The notes below the pieces were generated by a model that saw nothing but the letters and a program-made list of their open reading frames with translations, did no database searches and was not told the DNA's origin. A DNA stretch of 64,000 bases, taken from positions 1 to 64,000 of the forward strand of contig NZ_JAKSYM010000080.1 in NCBI RefSeq assembly GCF_022829545.1. Direction: 5' to 3'. The DNA is from Methylobacterium sp. J-030. Its GTDB lineage: Bacteria; Pseudomonadota; Alphaproteobacteria; Rhizobiales; Beijerinckiaceae. This document shows positions 21,861-30,590 of this stretch, piece after piece. Every line of letters starts with the position of its first letter. The stretch's first letter is position 1. The translations under genes were made by a program, and so were the position numbers.

Positions 21861-22169
21861 TCACCATTCGGGGTAGCTGAAGGCCGGGCCGAAATACCAA
21901 TCCGGATCGGACCAGGAATAGCGCGGCCCGTAGTAACCGTACTCGAACCCGTGCGAGCGGGTTGGTGCGAACGCGTAACCGTAACCGAACGGCACCGGGT
22001 ACTGGTACTCGCCGTAATAGCTGTAGAGCGGCGGCCGGGTCGGTCCGGGCACGCGCCGTCCGAGATCGGGGCGCGGACGGAACTGGGCCGGGTCCGCAGC
22101 GAGGCCGGCGCCGGTGCCGGCGGCGAGCAGGGCTGCCCCGGCCAGGGCGGTGACGGTGAAACGGAACAT
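21861..22169 (-). CDS. Small secreted Tyr/Pro-rich protein, unknown function
   Basis: A 102-residue protein with a clear signal peptide (ALAGAALLAAGTGAGLAA). The mature part has repeated aromatic clusters such as YSYYGEYQYPVPFGYGY and EYGYYGPRYSWSDPDWYF. No known domain is recognised; the composition suggests an envelope-associated or disordered protein. GGAG lies 9 nt before the ATG at 22167-22169. Confidence 0.7.
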   Translation of the reverse strand: MFRFTVTALAGAALLAAGTGAGLAADPAQFRPRPDLGRRVPGPTRPPLYSYYGEYQYPVPFGYGYAFAPTRSHGFEYGYYGPRYSWSDPDWYFGPAFSYPEW

Positions 22170-22267
22170 GGCACATTCTCCGGCACGCGACGCGGGTGCT
22201 TCGGAACGTTCCAATAGCATGCTTGGCCGAAGATTCGCGCGGGCATGTTCATGCCATCAGCGGCCGT

Positions 22268-23635
22268 TCAGAAGACGCATTCCGAGAAGGCAGCGCGCAT
22301 GCAGGCGCCCCAGCGGCCCTCATAATCGGCAAGCAGATCGTCGGCCCGCGTCCGGCCGGCCGCCACGATCGCTTCGAGCGGTTGGAGGAACAGCGTCTCG
22401 TCACGCCCCTGCGCGTCGCGGCGACCCCGGGCCCGCAGGCCGGACCGGGCGATGGCCAGGGCCTCGGCGGCGACTGCGCCGAGCGTCGTGTTGGCCACCG
22501 GCGTGGCGAGTCCGAGCCGGGGCGCGGTGGCGCGGGCGGCCTCGCGGTTCGCCGCATTCCAGCCCTTCACTAGGTCGAGTGCGGCGTCGAGGGCCGATTC
22601 GTCGTAGAGCAGCCCGGCCCAGAAGGCCGCCTGCGCGGCGATCATACCGGGATCGCCGACATCCGCCCCGCGCATCTCCAGGAAGCGCTTGAGCCGCACC
22701 TCGGGGAAGGCGGTGGAGGCGTGGTTGGCCCAGTCCGCCACCGTGGCGTACTCGCCCGGAAGCTGCGGCAGCTTCCCGGCCATCAGATCGCGGAACGAGG
22801 CGCCCGACACGTCGTGGTAGATGTCGCCGCGCTTGACGAAATACATCGGCATGTCGAGCAGCCAGTCGGCATAAGCCTCGTAGCCGAAGCCGGACTCGAA
22901 CGCGAAGGGCAGCATGCCGGTGCGGTCCGCGTCGGTATCGCGCCAGATCTCGGAGCGGCGCGACAGGAAGCCGTTCGGCCGGCCGTCGGTGAAGGGGGAA
23001 TTGGCGAACAGCGCGGTCGCCACCGGTTGCAGCGCGAGAGAAGCGCGCATCTTGCGCACCATGTCGGCCTCGGAGGCGAAGTCGAGGTTGACCTGCACGG
23101 TGGCGGTGCGCAGCATCATGTCGAGGCCGAGGGACCCGACCTTCGGCATGTAGGACGCCATGATCCGGTAGCGGCTCTTGGGCATCACCGGTGTCTCGTC
23201 CCGGCGCCATTTCGGACTCATGCCGAGCGTCAGAAAGCCGATGCCGAGGGGGTCGGCCACCCGCTTCGTGGCCGCCAAATGGGTCGCGAGTTCCGCCGCG
23301 GTGGCGTGGACGTCCGGGAGCGCCGCACCGGACAGCTCGAACTGGCCGCCGGGCTCGATCGAGATCGCCCCGCCTTCCTCCGCCGCCAGGCCGATGATGT
23401 TGCCCAGGTCGAGGATCGGCTCCCAGCCCGTCTCCCGGGCGAGCCCCTCCAGCAGGGCCTTGATGCCCCGATCCCCGTCGTAGGGGACCGGATCCCGGCT
23501 GTCCCGGTAGAACGGAATCTTCTCGTGCTCGGTCCCGATGGCGAACCGCGCGCGCGGCTTCTCGCCGGCCGCGAACCATTCGATCAGTTCGGCACGCGTG
23601 GTGAGCGGCGTGCTGTCGTTGCTGTCGCGCGCCAT
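22268..23635 (-). CDS. gshA: Glutamate-cysteine ligase, GCS2/plant type
   Basis: A 455-residue enzyme for the first step of glutathione synthesis. Family marks include AIGTEHEKIPF near residue 34, SIEPGGQFELSG near 95, and the LDMMLRTATVQVNLDF strand. Full length for the alphaproteobacterial/plant type, which is unrelated in length to E. coli GshA. In Methylobacterium-type bacteria glutathione also serves formaldehyde detoxification, but that link is background knowledge. Next to rsmE and ubiA, a common order in Rhizobiales. Confidence 0.93.
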   Translation of the reverse strand: MARDSNDSTPLTTRAELIEWFAAGEKPRARFAIGTEHEKIPFYRDSRDPVPYDGDRGIKALLEGLARETGWEPILDLGNIIGLAAEEGGAISIEPGGQFELSGAALPDVHATAAELATHLAATKRVADPLGIGFLTLGMSPKWRRDETPVMPKSRYRIMASYMPKVGSLGLDMMLRTATVQVNLDFASEADMVRKMRASLALQPVATALFANSPFTDGRPNGFLSRRSEIWRDTDADRTGMLPFAFESGFGYEAYADWLLDMPMYFVKRGDIYHDVSGASFRDLMAGKLPQLPGEYATVADWANHASTAFPEVRLKRFLEMRGADVGDPGMIAAQAAFWAGLLYDESALDAALDLVKGWNAANREAARATAPRLGLATPVANTTLGAVAAEALAIARSGLRARGRRDAQGRDETLFLQPLEAIVAAGRTRADDLLADYEGRWGACMRAAFSECVF

Positions 23636-23820
23636 GCGCTACCCGTCCGTGCGTCTGACCTGAACCTGGAATACGGACGCACCGGGTCGCTCCGGCGGGT
23701 CCGACCGCTTGCCCCCCTCTCGCGAACGGGGTCCGGGTGGACACCCGCTCCCGAGCGCGCGGCGCAGGCGGCGTCCGTTCACGCACATAGTCGAGGTGTT
23801 CGGAACCGACAACGCGGCGC

Positions 23821-23855
23821 CGGGGATCGGAGCGTGCCGCCACGTCCGATCCCCG
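23821..23855. terminator. Strong GC-rich hairpin between rsmE and gshA
   Basis: A perfect 11-bp stem (CGGGGATCGGA and its complement) continues, past one bulged G, into CGTG/CACG, with a 4-nt loop. It lies about 70 nt past the rsmE stop on the minus strand. No U-run follows, so intrinsic termination is uncertain; a processing or REP-like role is possible. Confidence 0.45.
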
Positions 23856-23921
23856 AGGACAATCGCCTGCGCCTGCGCACTGATGTGCGCGGGCACACCT
23901 CGGATCGGACGGGTCCGTCGG

Positions 23922-24674
23922 TCAGCGCGCGTCGCCGAGCACAGCCTGGACCAGGGTCAGGACGGCGACCGCGGCGGTGTCGGCCCGCAGGATCCGCGGC
24001 CCGAGGGAGAGCGCGACCGTGTTGGGCCGGGCCCGGATCAGGGCGCGCTCCTCGTCGGAGAAGCCCCCCTCCGGGCCGACCAGCACGGCGAGGGGCGGCG
24101 GCGCTTCGGGATCGGCCGCAGTGACGAGAGCCCGCACGGGATCGCGCACCGGCGCATCCTCGTCGCAGAACACCAGGAGCCGCGCCGGCTCGAGGCCCGC
24201 CAGGACCTCGGGCAGCCGCCCCGGCTCGGGACAGTCCGGGATCGCCAGGATGCCGCACTGCTCGGCGGCCTCGATGGCGTTGGCCCGAAGCCGTTCCACG
24301 TTGACCCGGTCACCCTGGGTGAAGCGGGTGATCACCGGTCGGATCGTGCCCGCCCCCATCTCGACCGCCTTCTGGGCAAGATAGTCCAGGCGAGCGCTTT
24401 TGATCGGGGCGAACAGGTAGTGGAGGTCGGCCGGCGCGGGTTGCGGGCGGGTCTGAACGGCGACGCGCAGGTCGGCGCCCTTCCGCCCCGTCTGGACGAG
24501 ATCGGCGCGCCATTCGCCGTCCCGGCCGTTGAAGACCAGCACGGGGTCGTCCGGCCCCCGGCGCAGGACATTCAGCAGGTAGTTCGCCGGCGCCCGCTCG
24601 AGCGGCAGGCGCGCGCCCTCGGCGAGGTCGGCCGCGACGTAGAGGCGCGGAGCGGTGAAATCGTAGGCCGGCAT
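23922..24674 (-). CDS. rsmE: 16S rRNA (uracil(1498)-N3)-methyltransferase
   Basis: A 250-residue SPOUT-class methyltransferase. The N-terminal PUA-like part begins PRLYVAADLAEG; the C-terminal knot has LVGPEGGFSDEE and LSLGPRILRADTAA, the S-adenosylmethionine-binding loops. The ATG at 24672-24674 was preferred to one 18 codons upstream because it gives the family-typical start. Confidence 0.94.
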   Translation of the reverse strand: MPAYDFTAPRLYVAADLAEGARLPLERAPANYLLNVLRRGPDDPVLVFNGRDGEWRADLVQTGRKGADLRVAVQTRPQPAPADLHYLFAPIKSARLDYLAQKAVEMGAGTIRPVITRFTQGDRVNVERLRANAIEAAEQCGILAIPDCPEPGRLPEVLAGLEPARLLVFCDEDAPVRDPVRALVTAADPEAPPPLAVLVGPEGGFSDEERALIRARPNTVALSLGPRILRADTAAVAVLTLVQAVLGDAR

Positions 24675-24894
24675 GGCGGCGTCGTCGCAAGGCGCCTCCG
24701 CCCTGTCAACGCGCGCTCGGTCCGCCAAAGTGTTGCCAAAGGGTTACGGCCGCGGCTTTTCGGCGTTCGACGCACAGACGTATTGGAGAGCCGGTTTGTC
24801 GCTCGATTGACGCCACATTCCTATGGCGAACCAAGAGATACGGAATTGGGCCGGCCGCTCGCGGATTCGGCAGGGGCGTCGAGGGAGTTGCGGG

Positions 24895-25374
24895 ATGGTG
24901 AAGGGGAGCTTGAGCCTGGGAGCCGCGGTGCTGGTCGGCACCGTGATGTTCGGAACGGCGGCCTCCGCGCAGGGCGCCGCGCCGGAATGCGGCGCCATCC
25001 AGAAGACGCTGGCCGAGCGCAAGGCCCTGGTCAGCCGGGCCAACGCAGCCTCGCAGACCAAGAAGAAGATGACCCCGCAGGAGGCCTGCGCCCTGTTCGG
25101 GAAGCTCCAGGCCAACGGCGCCGAGGGCATGAAGTGGATCACCGCCAACAAGGAGTGGTGCTCGATCCCCGATTCCTTCGCCGAGGGCTTCAAGGCCGAC
25201 CACATGAAGGTCAGCGGCATCCGCACCAAGATCTGCAGCGTCGCCGCCCAGGCGACCAAGATGGAAGCCCAGGCCCGCGCACAGGCTCAGGCCCAGGCCA
25301 ACGGCCAGGGCGGCGGCCTGCTCGGCGGACCGGGCCTGACCGGGAGCTTCAAGCTGCCGCAGGGAGCCCTGTAA
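24895..25374 (+). CDS. Secreted hypothetical protein with conserved cysteines
   Basis: A 159-residue protein with a signal peptide (about residues 1-27, ending ASAQ) and four cysteines in the mature part (CGAIQKTLAERK, ACALFGKLQ, WCSIP, ICSVAAQ), which could form two disulfides. The tail is a Gln/Ala-rich run (ARAQAQAQAQANGQG). GAGGGAG sits 7 nt before the ATG. It resembles small Rhizobiales secreted proteins of unknown role. Located between divergent rsmE and ubiA. Confidence 0.7.
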   Translation: MVKGSLSLGAAVLVGTVMFGTAASAQGAAPECGAIQKTLAERKALVSRANAASQTKKKMTPQEACALFGKLQANGAEGMKWITANKEWCSIPDSFAEGFKADHMKVSGIRTKICSVAAQATKMEAQARAQAQAQANGQGGGLLGGPGLTGSFKLPQGAL

Positions 25375-25445
25375 GGTTGTCCGGAGCGCTCTCCGCTGCG
25401 GTGGGGGGCGGCGCAACGAAGAGCGCGTCATAACAGACACTGCGC

Positions 25446-25478
25446 GCCGGGCTCGATTGCAACGCGATCGGGCCCGGC
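25446..25478. terminator. Hairpin between the secreted protein gene and ubiA
   Basis: GCCGGGCTCGAT at 25446-25457 pairs with ATCGGGCCCGGC at 25467-25478 (12 bp with one G-U pair), loop of 9 nt. It follows the secreted-protein gene by about 70 nt and lacks a clear U-run. A weak terminator or mRNA-stability element. Confidence 0.45.
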
Positions 25479-25562
25479 TCTATGAGGATTGCGGATCCGG
25501 CGCGCATCCCTCCTTCGCGGCGGAGGAAGGATCGACATGCGCGACGACCGGAGACCCGGCCG

Positions 25563-26525
25563 ATGAGCGGGCAGCCCACGGGCGGAACCGTGATCCAGGA
25601 TCGACGCCCGGCCGACGCGGTCGCCGGCCACTGGGTCGAGCGGATCGCGCCGCGATCCTGGCGCCCCTATCTCCGCCTCGCCCGCATCGACCGGCCGGTG
25701 GGCTGGTGGCTGCTCCTGCTCCCGTGCTGGTGGTCGGCCGCGCTGGCGGCGATCGCGGCGGACCAAGCCTTCCCCGATCCCTGGCACTGCCTGCTGTTCC
25801 TGATCGGCGCGGTAGCGATGCGCGGGGCGGGCTCGACCTACAACGACATCGCCGACCGCGACCTCGACGCACAGGTCGAGCGCACGCGGCTGCGCCCCCT
25901 CCCCTCCGGGCAGATCCGGCCGCGCCACGCCGCCCTGTTCCTCGTGGCCCAGGCCCTGATCGGGCTCGCGGTGCTGCTGCAGTTCAACGAGCAGGCGATC
26001 CTGATCGGTCTCTGCTCGCTGCTGCCGGTCGCGATCTACCCGTTCATGAAGCGCGTGATGCCGCTGCCGCAGGGGGTGCTGGGGCTGGCCTTCGCCTGGG
26101 GGGCTCTGATGGGCTGGGCGGCCGTGTTCGCGCGCCTCGATGCGTCGCCGCTGCTGCTCTACGCGGGCGCGTGGTTCTGGGTGGTCGGGTACGACACGGT
26201 CTACGCGGTCCAGGATATCGAGGATGACGAGATCGCCGGGATCCGCTCCTCCGCCCGCCTGTTCGGCCGGCATGTGCGGGGCGCGGTCGGCCTCTGCTAC
26301 GCGCTCGCGGCATCGCTGGTCGCGCTGGCGGCGTGGCAGGCCGGGGCAGGTGTCGTGGGGTTCCTGGGCGTGGCGGCCTTCGCCGGGCATCTCGCCTGGC
26401 AGGTCCTGTCGCTGCGGGAGCGTGACGGGCGCGGGGCGCTGACCCTGTTCCGCTCGAACCGCGATGCGGGCCTGATCCTGTTTGCGGGCCTCACCGCCGA
26501 CGCGCTGCTGCGCAACCTCACTTGA
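25563..26525 (+). CDS. ubiA: 4-hydroxybenzoate octaprenyltransferase
   Basis: A 320-residue polytopic membrane enzyme that prenylates 4-hydroxybenzoate in ubiquinone synthesis. The first Asp-rich motif is NDIADRDLDAQVERT and the second is YDTVYAVQDIEDDEIAGI, both needed for Mg-diphosphate binding. Eight or more hydrophobic helices are visible. GGAG 9 nt before the ATG at 25563 supports this start. The partner polyprenyl-diphosphate synthase is probably the gene cut off at the right edge. Confidence 0.93.
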   Translation: MSGQPTGGTVIQDRRPADAVAGHWVERIAPRSWRPYLRLARIDRPVGWWLLLLPCWWSAALAAIAADQAFPDPWHCLLFLIGAVAMRGAGSTYNDIADRDLDAQVERTRLRPLPSGQIRPRHAALFLVAQALIGLAVLLQFNEQAILIGLCSLLPVAIYPFMKRVMPLPQGVLGLAFAWGALMGWAAVFARLDASPLLLYAGAWFWVVGYDTVYAVQDIEDDEIAGIRSSARLFGRHVRGAVGLCYALAASLVALAAWQAGAGVVGFLGVAAFAGHLAWQVLSLRERDGRGALTLFRSNRDAGLILFAGLTADALLRNLT

Positions 26526-26538
26526 TTGGCCGCGGCCC

Positions 26539-27039
26539 TCAGGTCCGGGCGATGATCTCGTTCTCGCCGCGGTGGATCTGAGGCCGCGCCGGGAGCCGTC
26601 CGGTCTTGCGCCGGGCCAGGAAGCGTGGACGGCGCCCGCCGAGGCCGGCATGACGGCGCCGGATGCGCACCCGACCGAGGATCAGCCGACCGATCTGCTC
26701 GGTGACGGGGACGAGGACACCGTCCTCCCGCACGATCATGCGCACCAACCCGGCGCGCGCCGCGATGTCGCGCCAGACCGCGACCACGTCGTCCTCGTCG
26801 AAGCTGCCGAGCCGGTGGAGTTCTTCGCCCTCGGCATCGACCAGGATCAGGCTGAACCGGTCGGCCCCGGCCATCTCGGCCTCCTCGACCGCATAGGCCA
26901 GCGCGATCCCGGCGGCGCGGCGGGCGCCCGGGCTGCGGCCGATCACCGGAAGCGGCGAGGCCGTGAGGGAGAGCGTGCCCGCGGCACCCTGCATGCAATG
27001 TCCTGCGCGACGTTCGTCCGTGACCGGGGAAGTGTTCAT
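26539..27039 (-). CDS. DUF6101 family protein
   Basis: A 166-residue Rhizobiales protein of unknown function. The basic C-terminus RFLARRKTGRLPARPQIHRGENEIIART matches, in pattern, the conserved end (RGE.EIIAR) I recall for DUF6101. The first half contains LSLTASPLPVIG and VRMIVREDG strands. The ATG at 27037-27039 is preferred over a TTG seven codons upstream. Convergent with ubiA, 13 nt apart. Confidence 0.7.
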   Translation of the reverse strand: MNTSPVTDERRAGHCMQGAAGTLSLTASPLPVIGRSPGARRAAGIALAYAVEEAEMAGADRFSLILVDAEGEELHRLGSFDEDDVVAVWRDIAARAGLVRMIVREDGVLVPVTEQIGRLILGRVRIRRRHAGLGGRRPRFLARRKTGRLPARPQIHRGENEIIART

Positions 27040-27398
27040 CTGTCCGAGTCCCTGGGGCAAGTGGCGGCGCCTGTCGGGCCGTCCGTTATGCCAAGCAAAA
27101 TCGCACTCGAACTCCTCCGCAGCGCTTAAGAGCCGTCGTTAAGCGAATCTGGACAGGGCTGTCATTTGCGGAATGCTCAATGCTTCCTTGAATGCTCAAC
27201 ATTTCCTTGCGCGGATTGGTCGTTATCGATTGATCAACCAGCATCCTTGTGGCGATGCGGGCGGCGCCGTACAACGGCAGGGCCGGGCGCGCGATCGTCC
27301 GCATCCGGCCCCCTCAGCCCGAACGTCCTGCCATCCGCTGCGCCGGATGAACGGCGCGATGGGCTATCCGGCCCCCAACGGATCCCACGCGGAGTGCG
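27040..27398. promoter_or_regulatory. Divergent AT-richer promoter region with a 19-bp tandem repeat
   Basis: This 359-nt region separates DUF6101 and the cysQ-like gene. A 19-bp tandem duplication (27171-27189 and 27190-27208) begins GAATGCTCAA and ends TTCCTT in both copies, matching at 16 of 19 positions. TTAA sits twice at 27127 and 27140. No gene was found here. The repeat could be a paired regulator site. Confidence 0.45.
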
Positions 27399-28214
27399 AT
27401 GCCCGAGCCCCTCACCGACGCCGCCGTATCCGCCCTGATGCCGGAGCTGCGCGCCGTCATGCGCGAGGCCGCCGACATCGCGCAGCCGTTCTTCCGGCTC
27501 GGCGGCCATACCTCCGCGCGGATCTGGTCAAAGGCCGGCGGCTCGCCGGTGACCGAAGCCGACGTCGCGGTCGACGCCTTCCTGAAGGTCCGCCTGAGCG
27601 CCCTCGTCCCGCGGGCGGCATGGCTGTCGGAGGAGACCGCGGACGACCCGGCGCGCCTCGGGCACGACCTCGTCTGGATCGTGGATCCGATCGACGGCAC
27701 CCGGGCGTTCCTGTCGGGCCATCCCGATTGGTCGATCGCCGTCGCGCTGCTCGCGGGGGGCGAGCCGCTGATCGGGTTCGTGCACGCCCCGGCGGGGGAG
27801 ACCGATTACGAGGCCGTGCGCGGACGCGGCGCGACCCGCAACGGCACGCCGATCCACGTGGATTCGCGGCAGGATTTGGCCGGCGCGCGCATCACCGGGC
27901 CGAAGCCGATGCTCGACCGCCTGACCCGGGGCGCCGGGCCGAACCCCGATTTCAGCGTGGTGGCACGGATCCCGTCCCTCGCCCTGCGGCTCGCCCGGGT
28001 GGCGGAGGGCAGCGTCGATATCGGGATGATCTCGGGCCATGCCCGGGATTGGGATCTGGCCGCGGCCGATCTCGTGCTGCGCGAGGCTGGGGGAATCGTC
28101 TGCGACTTCGACGGTGCGGCGACCCCTTACAATCGGGCCGAGCCGGTCCACGGCGAATTGCTAGCGGTGCCGGCGGCCCTGCGCGATCCCGTCCTCGCGG
28201 CTTGGGGCCGCTGA
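27399..28214 (+). CDS. Inositol monophosphatase-family phosphatase, CysQ-like
   Basis: A 271-residue Mg-dependent phosphatase. The metal site motifs EET, DPIDGTRAF and the C-terminal WDLAAADLVLREAGG are intact. Sequence style is closest to 3'(2'),5'-bisphosphate nucleotidases, which remove pAp made during sulfate assimilation, though an inositol- or histidinol-phosphatase role cannot be excluded. Confidence 0.82.
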   Translation: MPEPLTDAAVSALMPELRAVMREAADIAQPFFRLGGHTSARIWSKAGGSPVTEADVAVDAFLKVRLSALVPRAAWLSEETADDPARLGHDLVWIVDPIDGTRAFLSGHPDWSIAVALLAGGEPLIGFVHAPAGETDYEAVRGRGATRNGTPIHVDSRQDLAGARITGPKPMLDRLTRGAGPNPDFSVVARIPSLALRLARVAEGSVDIGMISGHARDWDLAAADLVLREAGGIVCDFDGAATPYNRAEPVHGELLAVPAALRDPVLAAWGR

Positions 28215-28244
28215 GCTTGGGGCCACTGAGGACGAAGCGGGCGA

Positions 28245-28481
28245 TCAGGCCGCGCGCACCTCACGGAGCGTGAGCGCCGTCGGGGCAAGCCCGAGGCGGT
28301 CGGCGAGATGCCAGTGGAGTTCCCGGGAGGAGTGGTAGTTGTAGGACCGGTCGATCAGGTGGCTGATATCGCCACAGCTCAAATCCGCGGTCCCGGCCTC
28401 GGCCAGCTTGCCGACCCGGAAGGTCGGGGCGTCGGTCACGGGAGACCGGACGCCGCGGCGGCGTGTGTACTCAAATAACAT
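28245..28481 (-). CDS. Small hypothetical protein
   Basis: A 78-residue protein starting MLFEYTRRRGV at the ATG 28479-28481, behind an A-rich AAGAAAAAG site. It contains DISHLIDRSYNYHSSRELHWHLADRLGLA, a helical region with several His residues, and no known domain. The promoter side is unusually AT-rich for this genome. Convergent with the cysQ-like gene. Confidence 0.55.
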   Translation of the reverse strand: MLFEYTRRRGVRSPVTDAPTFRVGKLAEAGTADLSCGDISHLIDRSYNYHSSRELHWHLADRLGLAPTALTLREVRAA

Positions 28482-28637
28482 AAGCGCTTTTTCTTTTGTG
28501 GACCGGACGTTTGCTCCGTCCGGCGTCGTTTCTGGGATATTGCCTCCGGCGCGACCTGCTTCCGAGCGGGTTTGCCCGAACCGGTAGCGTCGGAAGGGGG
28601 AGCCGCACCATGCGGCCGTTTCGAGGTCCGCCCCGAT

Positions 28638-28684
28638 CTCCCGCATGGGCGGGAGCCCCCTGTCACGTATTGCGCGTCAGGGGG
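28638..28684. terminator. Two hairpins downstream of the cold-shock gene
   Basis: A 7-bp CTCCCGC/GCGGGAG hairpin (28638-28655) abuts a 7-bp CCCCCTG/CAGGGGG hairpin (28656-28684). Both lie just past the cold-shock gene on its downstream side and are good candidates for its transcript end, though no U-run is seen. Confidence 0.4.
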
Positions 28685-28708
28685 AACCGGGCCGGACCCG
28701 TCGACCGA

Positions 28709-28918
28709 TCAGGCCGCCTGGAGGTTGCCCGCAGCGTCCTTGCCGCTGCGCTTGTCGGTCAGGATCTCGTAAGTGACCCTCTGACCTTCGATCAGGTTGC
28801 GCATTCCGGCGCGCTCGACGGCCGAGATGTGCACGAACACGTCCTTGCCGCCGTCGTCGGGCTGGATGAAACCGTAGCCCTTGGTCTCATTGAACCACTT
28901 CACAGTGCCGGTATTCAC
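28709..28918 (-). CDS. CspA-family cold-shock protein
   Basis: A 69-residue single OB-fold RNA chaperone. The RNP1 motif KGYGFIQ and RNP2 motif DVFVHIS are intact. The start is a GTG at 28916-28918 with GAGG 8 nt upstream; the open frame upstream continues without another good start. About 320 nt of non-coding DNA lies upstream, enough for the long regulatory leader known in cspA genes; a structured leader was not demonstrated here. Confidence 0.92.
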   Translation of the reverse strand: MNTGTVKWFNETKGYGFIQPDDGGKDVFVHISAVERAGMRNLIEGQRVTYEILTDKRSGKDAAGNLQAA

Positions 28919-29235
28919 GTAGTGTACCTCATTCGTCCATAGGCCACCCGCGCGGCGTGAACGCCGCGTGATGCACCACGGTCTTTCTGGATTTGGCCAG
29001 TGCGGCGGGGCGCGAGGCGCTGAACCCTGAAGAGCATCAGCCTCGGTGGGTAAACCCCCCGAAGACGTATTTAGGCGCCGGCTGCGGCGGCAACAAGGCG
29101 CCGGCCGCGTATCTTCTGCGTCGCAGCCCGGGATGAAGGCGCGACCAAGGTCCGCCGCCCCCTGGGATTTCGGGCCTTTACGATGCATATACGGAGCGTG
29201 CGCAAGCAGTTACGGCGCGCGGCTCTGGACGCTAC
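28919..29235. promoter_or_regulatory. Intergenic region with possible cold-shock leader
   Basis: No gene is seen in this divergent 317-nt region. It holds a perfect GCGGCGT/ACGCCGC inverted repeat (about 28956-28972) and two direct copies of GGCGCCGGC about 25 nt apart (near 29074 and 29098). Confidence 0.35.
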
Positions 29236-29625
29236 ATGGCAGGCATATCGGTTTCGCTGGACGGTGCGAACATCCAGCTATCCTTCCAGAAGGACGATCA
29301 GGCGACGGCGGTGGTGATGGATGCCCGCGCCGCCCGCGCCCTGGTGCGGGCCGTCGGGCAGCTCCTCACGGCGATCGACGATACCGACGAGCCCGACTTG
29401 GCCGACGAGATGGGCGATGAGGAAATCGCCATGCTCGACGTGACGTCATCAGCGATCGAGATCGGCACCGACGAGGAAGGGCAGGCCGTGGTCGCGCTCC
29501 AGGCCGGGGCCTTGCCGCCGTTTCAGTTGCGCCTGACCGATGAAGAGGCCCGCCACGTGGTGACGAGCCTCTCCGAGATTCTCAACGCGCCGCGGGACGT
29601 GCGGACCTCGCACGGCGGGCACTGA
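29236..29625 (+). CDS. Hypothetical protein, acidic
   Basis: A 129-residue soluble protein with no recognised domain. It is strongly acidic in the middle (DDTDEPDLADEMGDEE) with a beta-rich start (ISVSLDGANIQLSFQKD) and a repeat of that pattern at the end (FQLRLTDEEARHVVTSLSEIL). GC3 is high and even, supporting a real gene. The Shine-Dalgarno site is weak. Confidence 0.6.
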   Translation: MAGISVSLDGANIQLSFQKDDQATAVVMDARAARALVRAVGQLLTAIDDTDEPDLADEMGDEEIAMLDVTSSAIEIGTDEEGQAVVALQAGALPPFQLRLTDEEARHVVTSLSEILNAPRDVRTSHGGH

Positions 29626-29634
29626 CTGCCCGCA

Positions 29635-29838
29635 TCACATCCGCGTGCCGGGATCGGTCGGCGTCCCCGGAAAGATGTCGGGTTCCGAGCCCGGGCCACC
29701 CGGCTCGCCGATGCCGGGATCGTTCACCGGATAGGGCGTGCGCGGTCCGGTGGGGCCGATATCGGGCTCCTCATCGGGGATAGGCGGGGGCGGCGGCAGA
29801 TCGCCGGGCGTGGGTTCGGGTAGGCCGGGATTGGCCAT
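29635..29838 (-). CDS. Very small Pro/Gly/Asp-rich protein
   Basis: A 67-residue protein, one quarter proline, with tandem PDEEPDIGP-like and GEPGGPGSEPDI units. It has no signal peptide and is probably disordered. The ATG at 29836-29838 has GAGGAG 6 nt upstream, a strong reason to believe it is translated. Convergent with the gene before it. Confidence 0.55.
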   Translation of the reverse strand: MANPGLPEPTPGDLPPPPPIPDEEPDIGPTGPRTPYPVNDPGIGEPGGPGSEPDIFPGTPTDPGTRM

Positions 29839-29993
29839 GCGCGGCTCCTCTTCATTCGGGATGGGGACCAACGGATCGGGCTTCGGGGAGTTCCGACAGG
29901 CATTCGCAGCGGAGCGGCGCAGCGTGGCGCCGTCGGGAACAGCCCGTTCCCCATCCGGTTGACCGGGCCAACCTGATCCGCAGGAGTCCATTC

Positions 29994-30572
29994 ATGCCCG
30001 ACATCCGCCAAGCCAAGATCCTGATCCTCGCCACCGATGGGTTCGAGGAAGCCGAACTCACCGTCCCGCAGGCGAAGCTCGCCGAGGCCGGCGCCACCGT
30101 GACGGTCGCCGCCCCGCAATCGCGCCAGAGCAAGGGCACGATCCGCGGCTGGGACAAGACCGATTGGGGCAAGGACGTCGCGGTCGACACCGACCTGGAG
30201 CGAATCGATCCATCCGCCTACGACTCGCTGGTCCTGCCGGGCGGCCAGATCAATCCGGACAAGCTCCGGCTCGAGCCGAAGGCGCTCGCGCTGATCAAGA
30301 GTTTTGTGACCTCCGGCAAGGTGGTGGCCGCGATCTGCCACGCTCCGTGGCTGCTCATCGAGGTCGGCGCGGCCAAGGGCCGCGACCTCACCGCGTTCAG
30401 CTCGATCCGCACCGACGTGATCAATGCCGGCGGCCGCTGGCACGACAAGGCGGTGGTGACGGATCAGGGCATCGTCACGAGCCGCAATCCCGGGGATCTC
30501 GATGCCTTCTGTGCGAAGATCATCGAGGAGATTCAAGAAGGCGGCCATGGTGAGCGGCAGCTCGCGGCCTGA
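29994..30572 (+). CDS. DJ-1/PfpI family protein (YhbO/PfpI type)
   Basis: A 192-residue class I glutamine amidotransferase-like protein. The nucleophile elbow AAICHAPW places the reactive Cys at 115, and Glu19 in DGFEEAE near the N-terminus is the usual partner. Relatives act as stress proteins, glyoxalases or deglycases; specificity is not readable. Confidence 0.88.
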   Translation: MPDIRQAKILILATDGFEEAELTVPQAKLAEAGATVTVAAPQSRQSKGTIRGWDKTDWGKDVAVDTDLERIDPSAYDSLVLPGGQINPDKLRLEPKALALIKSFVTSGKVVAAICHAPWLLIEVGAAKGRDLTAFSSIRTDVINAGGRWHDKAVVTDQGIVTSRNPGDLDAFCAKIIEEIQEGGHGERQLAA

Positions 30573-30590
30573 GGCACGCGGCGCGCGCGC

